NCBI RefSeq assembly: GCF_006937785.1
Contig: NZ_SJEE01000001.1
Location: 293,740-357,739, forward strand
DNA length: 64,000 nucleotides
Direction of reading: 5' to 3'
DNA from: Pseudanabaena sp. UWO311
GTDB taxonomy: Bacteria; Cyanobacteriota; Cyanobacteriia; Pseudanabaenales; Pseudanabaenaceae
The notes beneath the pieces were generated by a model. That model saw nothing but the letters and a program-made list of their open reading frames with translations, was not told where the DNA came from and searched no databases. Position 1 is the stretch's first letter. The number at the start of each line of letters is the position of its first letter. The position numbers and the translations under genes are program-made. Below, in pieces: positions 46,215 through 55,799 of this stretch.

Positions 46215-47126
46215 ATGGGAAACCTTCAGGGACGCGATCTTCTTAGTTTGGCAGATTTGCAACCAAGCGAAATTCAGGAATTGCTGACTCTTGCAAAACA
46301 ACTCAAAGCAGGAGAAGTCCAGTTTGACTTTCAGCGTAAAACCCTTGGATTGCTGTTTCGCAAAGCATCAACAAGAACGCGAGTTAGCTTTACCGTCGCC
46401 ATGCATCAACTGGGAGGACATGTCATCGACCTCGATCCAAATGTGACGCAAGTCAGTCGGGGTGAGCCGATAGAGGATACCGCCAGAGTACTCGATCGCT
46501 ATTTGGATGTTTTGGCAATTCGCACTTTTGAGCAAGCGGAGTTAGAGACTTTTGCCAAATTCTCGAAGATGCCGATTATCAATGCCCTGAGCGATTTGGA
46601 GCATCCATGTCAAGTCCTTGCGGATTTGCTAACCGTGATGGAAAACTTCGGCTCTTTAAAAGGATTAACCCTTACTTATCTAGGTGATGGCAATAATATG
46701 GCGCATTCCCTGATGATTGGTTGTGCTCTTGTTGGCATGAATGTTCGTATTGCTTCACCGAAGGATTTTATGCCCGATCCTGCTGTTGTTGCTCAAGCAA
46801 AAGCTCTAGCTATTAATTCCGAAGTAATCGTCACTGATGATCCTAAATTAGCGTCACTAGCAGCTCATGTCCTGTATACAGATGTATGGGCAAGTATGGG
46901 ACAGGAATCAGAAGCAGAAGATCGGATTCCTATTTTCCAACCCTATCAATTGAATGCGAAACTTATGGCTTTAGCCGATAAAGATGCGATCGCGCTGCAT
47001 TGCTTACCTGCTCATCGTAGCGAAGAAATTACTGATGAAGTAATGGAAGGTGCTCAGTCTCGCATTTGGGATGAAGCCGAAAATCGTCTTCATGCTCAAA
47101 AAGCTCTGCTAGCTAGCGTTCTCTAG
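46215..47126 (+). CDS. argF: Ornithine carbamoyltransferase
   Basis: 303 residues. Makes citrulline from ornithine and carbamoyl phosphate in arginine synthesis. Motifs: FRKASTRTRVSFTVAMHQLGG (carbamoyl phosphate site), DLEHPCQVLADLLT, the ornithine loop VWASMGQE, and the active-site Cys in HCLPAHRSEEI. Short ribosome-binding region, start ATG 46215. Monocistronic, followed by a 25-nt-arm hairpin. Confidence 0.97.
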   Translation: MGNLQGRDLLSLADLQPSEIQELLTLAKQLKAGEVQFDFQRKTLGLLFRKASTRTRVSFTVAMHQLGGHVIDLDPNVTQVSRGEPIEDTARVLDRYLDVLAIRTFEQAELETFAKFSKMPIINALSDLEHPCQVLADLLTVMENFGSLKGLTLTYLGDGNNMAHSLMIGCALVGMNVRIASPKDFMPDPAVVAQAKALAINSEVIVTDDPKLASLAAHVLYTDVWASMGQESEAEDRIPIFQPYQLNAKLMALADKDAIALHCLPAHRSEEITDEVMEGAQSRIWDEAENRLHAQKALLASVL

Positions 47127-47523
47127 ATTTGCCTACACAAACTAAAGATCAATCATAATTGCCCTAAATAAAATAGAACAGATGCAAATGCATTTGTTCT
47201 ATTTTATTTAGGGCAAAGACCAGAAATATTGTTTCCTCCCCTTATAAAGCCTACCGTGTACACAAGTCTCTCTGTGTTCGTTTCGATTTATCTAAGACCC
47301 CTAAATCCCCCAATTCTGGGGGACTTTGAAAAAGATTTATTTTCTTGTTCCCCCAGAATTGGGGGCTAGGGGGCTTAGTTAACTACTGACTTAAGTTGGT
47401 TTTTATGACTAGTGTGTACATCGTAGTCTTTGCAAGATGATGTTTAGAGTAGGGTAATTTCCTTGATTTCACACACAAGCTGAGATGTCTATACACACTA
47501 GCTTGCAAAGGGGGAGAAATTAT
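47127..47523. other. 397-bp intergenic region with hairpins
   Basis: A palindrome (47161-47185/47190-47214, one mismatch) is the probable argF terminator. An interrupted inverted repeat (47291-47323/47347-47378) has AATTCTGGGGG/CCCCCAGAATT cores of a type common in cyanobacterial genomes. Related words CTAGTGTGTACAT (47410) and ATACACACTAG (47493) in inverted order bracket the rest. No gene seen. Confidence 0.6.
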
Positions 47524-48354
47524 TTAGAAAAATACGACACGACTATCAAAACCTTGACGACGAATAGTTTGACTCAAAGTCTCAGCACTACCTCGATCGG
47601 GATAGCCCTGTACCTCGATATATGTGCCACGATAGGAAGATCTTAGTTGAGCATTAGGCGCGATCGCTTGTACTCTTTGCAACTCAGACACTAAGCCTGT
47701 AGGAATAATCACGAAATAGCGTAGCTGTGCGCCAGCAGGTACGCTTTGAGATGGGATCGCTGGAATTCCCTGAGCTTGTACTGACTGATTTTGTGGGGGA
47801 AGTGGCTGAGGCGATCGCACAATTTCGATCGCATTACTATTAGGAAACTCTGAACCAGGGACATTTGGTAATGGCTCATTTGTCCGTGAAGTCGGAATCG
47901 GAATTGATTCCACAGGAATCGGCGCAGATGTGGATGGTGGGTTATTGTTAGGGATAGGAGGAATAGAACTTACGGGTGCAGAGGGCAAAGTAGAAAACTT
48001 ACTCTGGACAGTTTTGATCTGTGGATTTAGTCCTGCCTGACTAAACTGAGCAGCGCGACGTTGGGCCAGATTTAAGTTATTGAAGCGACCTAACTGTACA
48101 ACCTGTTCGCCTGTATCTAAACGGCTAGCAAATGCATCTGGAGCCAATATCTTTGCTTGTTTGATATTTGCCACATTGGGTAAATATACGAGGTACTGTG
48201 TACTACTAGCATTGCTGGGAACTGCTGGAAGTGAGTCATTTGGGAAAGACTGGGCATTAGCGGAGCCGCTAAAGTTGGCTATGGTGCTAATACTCAAAAG
48301 AGATACTAGTCCAATGGCAGTGTTACGAAGAGTGTTTTGTGTGAGGAGTCTCAT
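47524..48354 (-). CDS. Secreted protein with two SPOR-like repeats
   Basis: 276 residues. Signal peptide (IGLVSLLSISTIANFSGSANA, cleavage near residue 34), then two SPOR-like beta-alpha-beta units: TQYLVYLPNVANIKQAKILA with VQLGRFNNLNLAQRRAAQFSQAG, and RYFVIIPTGLVSELQRVQAI with IEVQGYPDRGSAETLSQTIRRQG. A long Pro/Ser/Asn-rich linker separates them. SPOR domains bind denuded peptidoglycan; a periplasmic cell-wall role is inferred. Similarity to classical SPOR is in pattern, not identity. Confidence 0.8.
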   Translation of the reverse strand: MRLLTQNTLRNTAIGLVSLLSISTIANFSGSANAQSFPNDSLPAVPSNASSTQYLVYLPNVANIKQAKILAPDAFASRLDTGEQVVQLGRFNNLNLAQRRAAQFSQAGLNPQIKTVQSKFSTLPSAPVSSIPPIPNNNPPSTSAPIPVESIPIPTSRTNEPLPNVPGSEFPNSNAIEIVRSPQPLPPQNQSVQAQGIPAIPSQSVPAGAQLRYFVIIPTGLVSELQRVQAIAPNAQLRSSYRGTYIEVQGYPDRGSAETLSQTIRRQGFDSRVVFF

Positions 48355-48481
48355 ATGCTTGTGCTGAAGGTAGCAAAAAATGAAATTGGGCGAGATTGTA
48401 CCATACTCTACAAGACTGACATAAGCTCTTTTAGTTTCAAGTTAGCTATAGATGCTTGTATCAAGACACATCAAAAACCAA

Positions 48482-48560
48482 AATATTAAGAGGCGGCGCA
48501 AAGCGCCGCCTCTTAATATTTAAAAACTAAAGGTGACGCTTTGCGCCACCTTTAGTTTTT
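48482..48560. repeat. Two adjacent palindromes at the end of proA
   Basis: First: perfect 18-nt arms 48482-48499/48503-48520, loop AAA, tip GGCGGCGC/GCGCCGCC. Second: 18-nt arms 48522-48539/48543-48560, loop TTT, one mismatch; its right arm touches the proA stop (48560-48562). The second shares AAAAACTAAAGG with the palindrome at 59953. Confidence 0.88.
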
Positions 48561-49885
48561 TATAAATCACGATGGGTAAAAGCCTTAGCATTTGCCCCAG
48601 CATAGTCAGCGACAATATGACCATTTCCCCCAAGTCGATACTTATAAGTAACTAAGCCTTCTAATCCAACAGGACCACGAGGAGGCATCTTGTTGGTGCT
48701 AATGCCCACCTCTGCCCCAAATCCATAGCGAAAACCATCAGCAAATCTGGTGGAACAATTGTGGTATACACCAGCTGCATCAATGTCACTCGTAAATATA
48801 TCGGCGATCGCTTGATCTTCAGTGACGATCGCTTCAGTATGTTTAGAGCCATAGGTAGTGATATGGGTCATTGCTTCTTCTAACGAATCAACAATTTTGA
48901 TAGACAAAATCAAGTCACAATATTCCGTTGACCAGTCTGATTCATTAGCAGGATTAATCGCAATGATTTTTTGGATGCGATCGCAGCCTCTAAGTTCTAC
49001 GCCTTTCTCTTGTAAGGAGGCTAAAGCTAATGGTAAGAATTTGGGTGCGATCGCATTATGCACCAACATTGTTTCGATCGCATTACAAGCCGCTGGATAT
49101 TGGGTTTTGCTATCAACTGCAATCGCTACTGCTTTATCTAAATCTGCCGACTCATCTACATACAAATGGCAGACTCCATCGGCATGTCCGAGAACAGGAA
49201 TATGGGTATTGGTTTGGATATAGCGGACAAACTGATTGGAACCTCTAGGAATAATCAGATCGATGAGTTTATCCATCTTCAAGATTGCCAAAGTTTCTGC
49301 GCGGGTGGTCAATAGCTGCACCACATGGGGCGATACACCGCCATGTTTTGTAAATAGCTCTTCTAATGCTTTATACATGACAAAAGCGATCGCTTCACAG
49401 GAATGGACAGCTTCACTACCGCCTTTGAGAATTACGCCATTACCTGACTTAATACCTAGCGCGGCAATTTGGGTAACAGCATCAGGACGCGCTTCAAAAA
49501 TCACCCCAATTACGCCCAAGGGACAAGACAAACGCTCTAATACTAGCCCTGTATCTAGTTCACGATGAATCTGGCGATCGCCAATCGGATCATCAAGGCG
49601 GATTACATCGCGTACGCCTGCGACCATACTTTTCAGTTTATTTGCATCCAACTTGAGACGAGCGATCAAGGCGCTAGACAATTTGTTCGCATTAGCAGCA
49701 GTGACATCCTTGTGATTGGCTGTCAAAATCATTTCAGTTTGTTGTTCTAAGGCGACTGCGATCGCTTCTAATGCGTTATTCTTCGCCTCGCTTGGTAATT
49801 TTGCCAAGGCGATCGCAGCAGTGCGAGTACGTTGGATCGACTCTAATAAATCTTGTGGCAAATCTATAGGTACATTCCCAGACAC
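48560..49885 (-). CDS. proA: Gamma-glutamyl phosphate reductase
   Basis: 441 residues. Reduces glutamyl-5-phosphate to the semialdehyde in proline synthesis. Visible: the N-terminal helix, [34 protein letters not shown], the [12 protein letters not shown] segment, the catalytic Cys in [15 protein letters not shown] and the closing [14 protein letters not shown]. proB is not adjacent. Monocistronic; a double palindrome follows. Confidence 0.96.
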   Translation of the reverse strand: MSGNVPIDLPQDLLESIQRTRTAAIALAKLPSEAKNNALEAIAVALEQQTEMILTANHKDVTAANANKLSSALIARLKLDANKLKSMVAGVRDVIRLDDPIGDRQIHRELDTGLVLERLSCPLGVIGVIFEARPDAVTQIAALGIKSGNGVILKGGSEAVHSCEAIAFVMYKALEELFTKHGGVSPHVVQLLTTRAETLAILKMDKLIDLIIPRGSNQFVRYIQTNTHIPVLGHADGVCHLYVDESADLDKAVAIAVDSKTQYPAACNAIETMLVHNAIAPKFLPLALASLQEKGVELRGCDRIQKIIAINPANESDWSTEYCDLILSIKIVDSLEEAMTHITTYGSKHTEAIVTEDQAIADIFTSDIDAAGVYHNCSTRFADGFRYGFGAEVGISTNKMPPRGPVGLEGLVTYKYRLGGNGHIVADYAGANAKAFTHRDL

Positions 49886-49972
49886 GTTAATCTCAATTAC
49901 TTTTCGTGGACTACAATTTTAGAGCAGAGATTTAGTTAACTAAGACTAGCAAATCTCCACTATTTTCCTATC

Positions 49973-50079
49973 TTACAGCAATTACCGATCAAACGAATCA
50001 CTAGATAAACTTTGAAAGTGTTGCGAAGCAACACTTTCAAAGTTTATCTAGGTTTGGGCTTAAGCGCAAAGCGCTGTAA
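49973..50079. repeat. Dispersed ~105-bp element (ACAG...GCGCTGTAA family), copy 3
   Basis: TTACAGCAATTACCGATCAA at the left, GCGCAAAGCGCTGTAA at the right. Perfect 24-nt arms 50001-50024/50028-50051 around GAA, tip GTGTTGC/GCAACAC. It lies between proA and the CheY-like gene. Confidence 0.88.
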
Positions 50080-50120
50080 TACGAAAAGATCATAAGGTAG
50101 TAGAATGGGCATTGCTCAAC

Positions 50121-50489
50121 TTACGATATTCTTAACAACTCATTTACTGTATTAACCAATTCCTCTGGGCGAAAAGGCTTGCCAATATAAGCATTTGCTC
50201 CTTGGCGATATCCCCAATGACGATCGACTTTGGTGGATTTAGTCGAACACATGATGATATTGATATTCCATGTTTCAGGATTGTCTCTCAGTTTGCGACA
50301 AAGCTCATAACCATTCATTTCAGGCATCACAATATCTATAATCGCGAGATCAGGATGTAGCTCTTCAGCTTGGGCGATCGCTTCCACACCATTTTTCGCA
50401 GTTACAACTTCAAATTGATTGTTTTGGAGCAAGCTAGTAATCATTTCCCTTTGAGTTTTACTATCTTCAACAACAAGAATTTTGGACAT
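50121..50489 (-). CDS. CheY-like response regulator (PilH/PixH type)
   Basis: 122 residues, one receiver domain and no output domain. Acidic pocket VVEDSKTQ, phospho-acceptor Asp in LAIIDIVMPEMNGYELC, conserved Ser/Thr in IIMCSTKS and Lys in YIGKPFRPEEL. The PEMNGYELCRKLR and WGYRQGANAYIGKPF patterns suit PilH-like regulators of twitching or phototaxis pathways in cyanobacteria. Transcribed away from the NarL-type gene next door. Partner kinase not in window. Confidence 0.93.
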   Translation of the reverse strand: MSKILVVEDSKTQREMITSLLQNNQFEVVTAKNGVEAIAQAEELHPDLAIIDIVMPEMNGYELCRKLRDNPETWNINIIMCSTKSTKVDRHWGYRQGANAYIGKPFRPEELVNTVNELLRIS

Positions 50490-50718
50490 GGAAGGAATCC
50501 TCTAAGCTCTACATTTCCATCCTAGATCTGAGGCAGAAATTGCACATGAAGACTAAGTCCTGAATCTGCTAGTACTTTAGTCCCATAAAAAATTGGGACT
50601 ATCGCTACTTGTTCGTTACTATATAAACAGCTAATCTGAGGTCACACCAATTCTCGAAAGTATTACTGCTGGTTTGAGAATTAGTCTGAAGCGATCGCTC
50701 AAAGCATAGGTAACTTCC

Positions 50719-51360
50719 ATGAAAATCCGCATTTTACTTGTTGACGATCATTCTTTTATTCGTCGTGCGTTGAAGATTTCTCTTGGTGATGAATCTTCCT
50801 TAGAAATTGTTGGAGAAGCCGAAAATGGACAATTCGCGATCGCGCAAGTAGAAAGCCTTCAGCCAGATGTTGTTCTCATGGATATCCAAATGCCACTTAT
50901 GGATGGAGTGGAAGCCACCAAACAAATTTGCGATCGCTTTCCTGAAACAAAAGTCTTAATTCTCACTGTTGATGATACGGAAGAATATGTTTCACAAGCT
51001 CTAAAATATGGAGCCTCAGGATATATCTTAAAAAATACGTCTCCCGAAGAATTATCATTTGCCATTCAAGCTGTCTATCGAGGCTACATGCACTTGGACT
51101 TAAACCTAGGCAGAAAAGTAATTGCGCGAGTCCCAGAGATTTCCGAGGTGTATACAACTGATTGGGACAAACTCACTCCAAGAGAGCAGCAAATAGTAAA
51201 ATTAATTGCTACAGGTGCAAATAATGAGGAAATTGCCAATCAGCTTTATATATCCACAAGAACTGTAAAAAACCACATTACCAATATTCTGAGTCAGCTA
51301 AATTTACGAAACAGAACTCAGATTGCGATCTTAGTTACTTCGATTCTTAACTATTCGTAA
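50719..51360 (+). CDS. NarL/FixJ-family response regulator
   Basis: 213 residues. Receiver domain with DDHSFIRRAL, phospho-Asp in VVLMDIQMPLMDG and Lys in GYILKNTSPEEL; then a LuxR-type helix-turn-helix, LTPREQQIVKLIATGANNEEIA, NQLYISTRTVKNHITNIL. A DNA-binding transcription regulator. It is divergent from the CheY-like gene across 229 bp, which should hold both promoters. No sensor kinase adjoins; target genes unknown. The next gene downstream, an ATP-grasp ligase, is 146 bp away beyond a palindrome. Confidence 0.94.
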   Translation: MKIRILLVDDHSFIRRALKISLGDESSLEIVGEAENGQFAIAQVESLQPDVVLMDIQMPLMDGVEATKQICDRFPETKVLILTVDDTEEYVSQALKYGASGYILKNTSPEELSFAIQAVYRGYMHLDLNLGRKVIARVPEISEVYTTDWDKLTPREQQIVKLIATGANNEEIANQLYISTRTVKNHITNILSQLNLRNRTQIAILVTSILNYS

Positions 51361-51410
51361 CTGATATCACATGGCAAATAAATCTAAAATTGTTCAAAAT
51401 AGCTGTCGCA

Positions 51411-51461
51411 CCCAAAAAATTGAACAGCGGCGCGAAGCGTCGCCATTCAATTTTTTTTGGT
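51411..51461. repeat. Imperfect palindrome after the NarL-type gene
   Basis: About 22-nt imperfect arms around GAA (CAGCGGCGC-GAA-GCGTCGCCA tip), flanked by A- and T-rich outer arms. A decayed member of the GGCGC class, usable as a terminator. Confidence 0.65.
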
Positions 51462-51506
51462 TGTAAAACATAGGATAGGATAGCGATCTCAGGAGGAAGA
51501 TAAAGC

Positions 51507-53057
51507 ATGGTTAAAAGAGGAGATAGCTTTATTTCGCAAGGATCGGCAGCGCGATTTCGAGATTTGCAAATACAACTACGCGATCGCTGGCAAAACATCG
51601 AGCAATTCGATAATAGTGATTACGATATCCTGGTAGTTCCATCTTTGACCCTTGATCCATCGGAGCTCAAAAAAGTTGAGGGCAGTCATCATTACGAAGA
51701 GCGTTTACTATTTTCTCTGATTCGTCTTCGTAATCCTCGTAACCGTCTCGTTTATGTGACCTCCCAACCTTTAGCGCCAATCATCATTGATTACTATCTA
51801 CAATTATTACCAGGAATTCCATTTTCCCATGCGAGAGAACGCTTAGTCACACTCACAACCTATGATGCGGCGGAAAAGCCGCTAACTCAAAAGATTCTAG
51901 AACGTCCACGCTTGATTGAAAGGATTCGACAATCGCTACGGATTAACAAAGCCTATATGATTTGCTTTAATTCCACACATTTGGAACGTGAGTTGTCGAT
52001 TCAATTGGATATTCCTTTGTGGGCTGTCGATCCTGACTTATTGCATTTGGGCACTAAAAGCGGTAGTCGTCAAGTATTTGCTGAGGCAGGAGTTTCGCAT
52101 CCTGATGGTAGTCAACTCGTATGGACACCTGAGGATTTAGCGATCTCTGCTGCTGCATTGTGGGAAAGACAGCCGCATCTCAAGCGTATGGTGGTCAAAC
52201 TCAATGAAGGGTTTTCGGGCGAAGGAAATGCAATTTTATGTTTAGACGAGATTTCGGAAACTATTAACCAAGGAGCGGGAACTTGCAGCTTTGAAGATCT
52301 CCGTGGGGCAATCTCTGAACGCTTTGCCTCCATGCGCTTTCAGTCAAATCATGAGACATGGTCAAATTATGCGCGACAGATTCCAGAATTAGGTGCAATC
52401 GTCGAAGCCTTTGTCGAGGGTGAAGAAAAGCGATCACCAAGCGTACAAGGTCGGATCGCACCAACTGGTGAAGTGGAAATCCTTTCTACACACGATCAGA
52501 TTTTGGGAGGTCCCGATGGGCAGGTCTATCTAGGCTGTAGTTTCCCTGCTGATGCCGCTTATCGTCTTCAGCTTCAAGAAATAGGTTTAGAGATCGGCAA
52601 AAATCTCGCTAGCAAAGGTGCGCTAGAGCGCTATGGTGTGGATTTTGTGGCGGTAAAGCAATCGAACGGCTCTTGGGATTTACAAGCGATCGAAATTAAC
52701 CTTCGCAAGGGGGGGACGACACATCCATTTATGACATTGCGGTTTTTAACTAATGGGAAGTTTCAGCTTGAAGATGGTAAATTTTATAGCCGTCAGGGAC
52801 AAGAGAAATATTATGTAGCGACTGATAATTTGCAAAAGTCACAATATAAAGGACTTTTACCCCACGATTTGATGGATATTATTGCCCACCATCGTTTACA
52901 TTTTGATAGCAGCACTGAGACGGGAACAGTATTTCACCTGATGAGTTGTTTGTCAGAATTTGGTAAGTTAGGGCTAACGAGTATTGGTAACACTCCCGAA
53001 GAGTCACAAGCAATTTATGAACAAGTAGAGCAGGTGCTAGATCGCGAAACAAGTTAA
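51507..53057 (+). CDS. ATP-grasp peptide ligase, PGM1-related
   Basis: 516 residues. The N-terminal half resembles PGM1-type ligases (ILVVPSLTLDPSELKKVEGS, then RNPRNRLVYVTSQPLAPIII), and a C-terminal ATP-grasp region has MVVKLNEGFSGEGNAIL, IVEAFVEGEEKRSPSVQ, the metal-binding LQAIEINLRKGGTTHPF and a His-rich end. PGM1 in Streptomyces ligates a modified amino acid to peptides in pheganomycin synthesis; here the substrate is unknown. A ribosome-binding site (AGGAGG) lies about 8 nt before the start. No peptide-precursor gene is obvious nearby. Confidence 0.82.
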   Translation: MVKRGDSFISQGSAARFRDLQIQLRDRWQNIEQFDNSDYDILVVPSLTLDPSELKKVEGSHHYEERLLFSLIRLRNPRNRLVYVTSQPLAPIIIDYYLQLLPGIPFSHARERLVTLTTYDAAEKPLTQKILERPRLIERIRQSLRINKAYMICFNSTHLERELSIQLDIPLWAVDPDLLHLGTKSGSRQVFAEAGVSHPDGSQLVWTPEDLAISAAALWERQPHLKRMVVKLNEGFSGEGNAILCLDEISETINQGAGTCSFEDLRGAISERFASMRFQSNHETWSNYARQIPELGAIVEAFVEGEEKRSPSVQGRIAPTGEVEILSTHDQILGGPDGQVYLGCSFPADAAYRLQLQEIGLEIGKNLASKGALERYGVDFVAVKQSNGSWDLQAIEINLRKGGTTHPFMTLRFLTNGKFQLEDGKFYSRQGQEKYYVATDNLQKSQYKGLLPHDLMDIIAHHRLHFDSSTETGTVFHLMSCLSEFGKLGLTSIGNTPEESQAIYEQVEQVLDRETS

Positions 53058-53235
53058 ACCCTAAAACTCTAAAATACTTAATCTGCTCTCCTAGATTGTT
53101 TTTGATTGATTTTTAACAGTTGAGATTTTGACGATCATGTCCACAAATCAAAAATAGCGATCGCGCCTAAATTTGCTTATCTATGGTGTTGGGTTGCTAT
53201 TATTTTATTAGGAAGTCCAAGGTGATAAAAAATAT

Positions 53236-54156
53236 ATGAGACAAAATTATTTAACAATTAATTTCCTTGTATCTCTATCTTGTTTTCTATTTTGCACTTT
53301 GTTTGACCGAGTATCTGAAGGTCAAGCTAAAGACATGGATTCATACAGCACCTTTTCTGATTTTTGCGTCAACAAAAGTAAGCTTGACAAAGAGACAAGC
53401 CATACTGTAGACCGATTACTCATAGCGGCTGAGACATCTGATTGCGAACTAGCTAATAAACGGTTAAGTAACCTAGAACTATTACGTTTACCTAGACAAA
53501 GGATCTCTACTCTCCTTCCGTTTAAGTCTTTTAAAAATCTTGTAGAGTTAGGGCTCTATGAAAATCAGGTCAGTGATTTAACTCCACTGAAATCTTTGAC
53601 TAATCTTGAAGTACTCGTTCTTGATAAAAACCAAATTACAAATATATCTGCTCTCAGGTTTTTAACTAAATTAAGATACCTGAGCTTAGAAGATAATAGA
53701 CTTACTAATATTAATCTATTAGGTATTTTGCCTAATTTAGAAGAGCTTTATTTAAACAACAATAAAATCACTAATATTAATTCGCTAAGTTCTTTAACTA
53801 ATTTAACCAAGCTAGTATTAACTAATAATAAGGTTGTCGATATCAAGCCATTAGAAAAGCTTATAAAAATGGAAGAGCTTGTTATTAGTGGTAATAGCAT
53901 CTCTGACATCAGTCCTCTTAGTGATCTGAAAAACTTAACCTTCCTGTCTGCTATCAAGAATCAAATTTCTAATGTGACACCTTTAGCATCTTTGATAAAT
54001 CTAAGGCGATTATTTCTTAGATATAATAAGATTACAGATATTAGCTCATTGAGTTCACTTAAAAATCTAACTAATCCTCTTGGTCTGGAAGTTTCAAAAA
54101 ATCCAATTATTAATAAAACTTGTCCATTTGAAGATAAAGACATTTGTAGATTTTAG
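53236..54156 (+). CDS. Secreted leucine-rich-repeat protein (SDS22/internalin-like)
   Basis: 306 residues. Signal peptide (TINFLVSLSCFLFCTLF, cleavage near residue 32), a short Cys-containing N-cap (FCVNKSKLDKET), then about nine 22-residue repeats of the type LxxLxxLxLxxNxITDIxPLxxL, for example LTNLEVLVLDKNQITNISAL and LPNLEELYLNNNKITNINSL, and a C-cap ending CPFEDKDICRF with two Cys. Such repeats form a curved binding surface; partner unknown. Exported to the periplasm or outside. A decayed duplicate follows. HIP1-rich repeats lie on both sides. Confidence 0.93.
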   Translation: MRQNYLTINFLVSLSCFLFCTLFDRVSEGQAKDMDSYSTFSDFCVNKSKLDKETSHTVDRLLIAAETSDCELANKRLSNLELLRLPRQRISTLLPFKSFKNLVELGLYENQVSDLTPLKSLTNLEVLVLDKNQITNISALRFLTKLRYLSLEDNRLTNINLLGILPNLEELYLNNNKITNINSLSSLTNLTKLVLTNNKVVDIKPLEKLIKMEELVISGNSISDISPLSDLKNLTFLSAIKNQISNVTPLASLINLRRLFLRYNKITDISSLSSLKNLTNPLGLEVSKNPIINKTCPFEDKDICRF

Positions 54157-54244
54157 ATTTATATGCAGACTCGCAATTATACCTACTTGAATTCGACAAT
54201 TCTGATTTGTCAGTGATAATTCCGATTTGTCTATGATCTGCTGT

Positions 54245-54425
54245 AACTGCTCAACCTGCGATCGCAGGTTACTTTTTGAAAACTAGGATTTTTGCGATCG
54301 CAAGTTGATTTTTAAAATTTAGGATTTTTGCGATCTCTTATACATTTCTGAAATAGCGATCGCAAGTTGCTTTTTAAGAGTTAAGATTTAGGCGATCGCG
54401 TACACAAGTATGAAAAGAGATCGCG
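54245..54425. repeat. HIP1-punctuated repeat between the LRR copies
   Basis: GCGATCGC or near-variants alternate with AGGTTGCTTTTTAAAACTAGG-like and CATACATTTCTGAAATA-like spacers. The same units, expanded, follow copy 2. Part of the 339-bp gap between the two genes; nothing else is seen there. Confidence 0.8.
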
Positions 54426-54495
54426 GCAAAATTTGATCATCCATGGTATTGGGCTGCTACTGTTTTATTGGGAAATCCTTGGTAACCAAAAGTAT

Positions 54496-55416
54496 ATGAG
54501 ACAAAATTATTTAACAATTAATTTCCTTGTAGCTCTATCTTGTTTACTTTTTAGTACTTTGTTTGACAAAGCATCTGAAGGTCAAGCGAAAGATATGGAT
54601 GCATACAACTCCTTTGCCGATTTTTGTGCCAACAAAAGTAAACTTGACAAATAGACAAGCCATACTGTATAACGGTTACTCTAAGCGGCTGAGACATCTG
54701 ATTGCGAAATAGCTAATAAACTGTTAAGTAACGCAACATCAATACGTCTACCTAAAGAAGGTATCTCTAGTCTTCTTCCGTTTAAGTCTCTTAAAAAACT
54801 AGTACAGTTAAGACTCAGTGAAAATCAGATCAGTGATTTAACCCCACTAAAATCTTTGACTAATCTTGAATTACTCATTCTCGATAAAAACCAAATCACA
54901 AATATATCTGCTCTCAGGTTTTTAACTAAATTAAGATACCTGAGCCTAGAGGATAATAGACTTACTAACATTAATCTATTAGGCATTTTGTCTAACTTAG
55001 AAGAGTTTTATTTAAATAACAATAAAATTACTAATATTAATTCGCTAAGTTCTTTAACTAATTTAACCAAGCTAGTATTAACTAAAAATCAGGTTGTCGA
55101 TATCAAGCCATTAGAAAAGCTTATAAAAATGAAGGAGATTGGTATTAGTAGCAATAGTATTTCTGACATCAGTCCTCTTAGGAATATGAAAAATTTAACC
55201 TTTCTCTCTGCCTCAAGAAATCAAATTTCTGATGTGACACCTTTAAAGTCTTTGATAAATCTAAGACAATTATTTCTAAGTTATAATAAGATTATAGATA
55301 TTAGTTCATTGAGTTCACTTAAAAATTTAAATGATCTTGAGGGTTTAATAGTTTTGGGAAATCCAATTATCAATAAAACTTGTCCATTCGAGAAAAAAAA
55401 TATTTGTAGCTTTTAG
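54496..55416 (+). pseudogene. Second LRR gene copy, broken by three in-frame stops
   Basis: Starts with the same MRQNYLTINFLVALSC signal peptide. Aligned to copy 1, it has TAG at 54652 (GAG in copy 1), TAA at 54676 (GAC in copy 1) and TAA at 54688 (ATA in copy 1), all in the N-cap. The repeat region from about 54700 to 55416 is open and intact, still carrying the Cys-capped end. It may be an inactive copy or a reservoir for conversion of copy 1. An internal start at 54856 lacks a signal peptide, so a functional product is unlikely. Confidence 0.88.
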
Positions 55417-55514
55417 ATTTATAAACAGATTCACAATTATATTTACTTTAATTAGACAATTCTGATTTGCCAGTAAGAATTCCGATTTGTCTATGATGTG
55501 CTGTAACTGCTCAA

Positions 55515-55797
55515 CCTGCGATCGCAGCTTAATTTTAAAACTAGGATTTTTGCGATCGCAGGCTGCCTTTTGATAATCAGGATTTTTGCGATCGCGTACA
55601 CAATGCTGAAATTGCGATCGCGGATTGTTTTAGGGAAGTTAAGGTTTTTGCGATCTCACATACATTTCTGAAATAGTGATCGCAGTTTGATTTTTAAAAC
55701 TAGAATTTTTTTTGCGATCGCGTGCATAATTTGCGATCACAGCTTGCTTTTAAAACTAGGAGGTTTGCGATCGCAAACACAATTCAAAAATTTTGAT
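55515..55797. repeat. HIP1-punctuated repeat array, second type
   Basis: Eight or so GCGATCGC octamers or one-base variants, separated by TTTTAAAACTAGGATTTTT-like and GTACACAATGCTGAAAT-like spacers, fill the gap from the LRR pseudogene to menD. The layout equals that of the array at 2216-2613, but spacer sequences are unrelated. The last units run into the menD 3' end. Confidence 0.85.
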
Positions 55798-55799
55798 CG

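Larger units (their letters stand above)
53150..55550 (+). repeat. Tandem duplication, unit 1260 bp, carrying an LRR gene
   Basis: Copy 1 (about 53150-54290) and copy 2 (about 54410-55550) align with a constant offset of 1260 bp from upstream sequence through the gene and its 3' flank. Gene starts differ by 1260 (53236 and 54496) and stops too (54156 and 55416). Copies have diverged by substitutions without a net indel. Confidence 0.92.
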
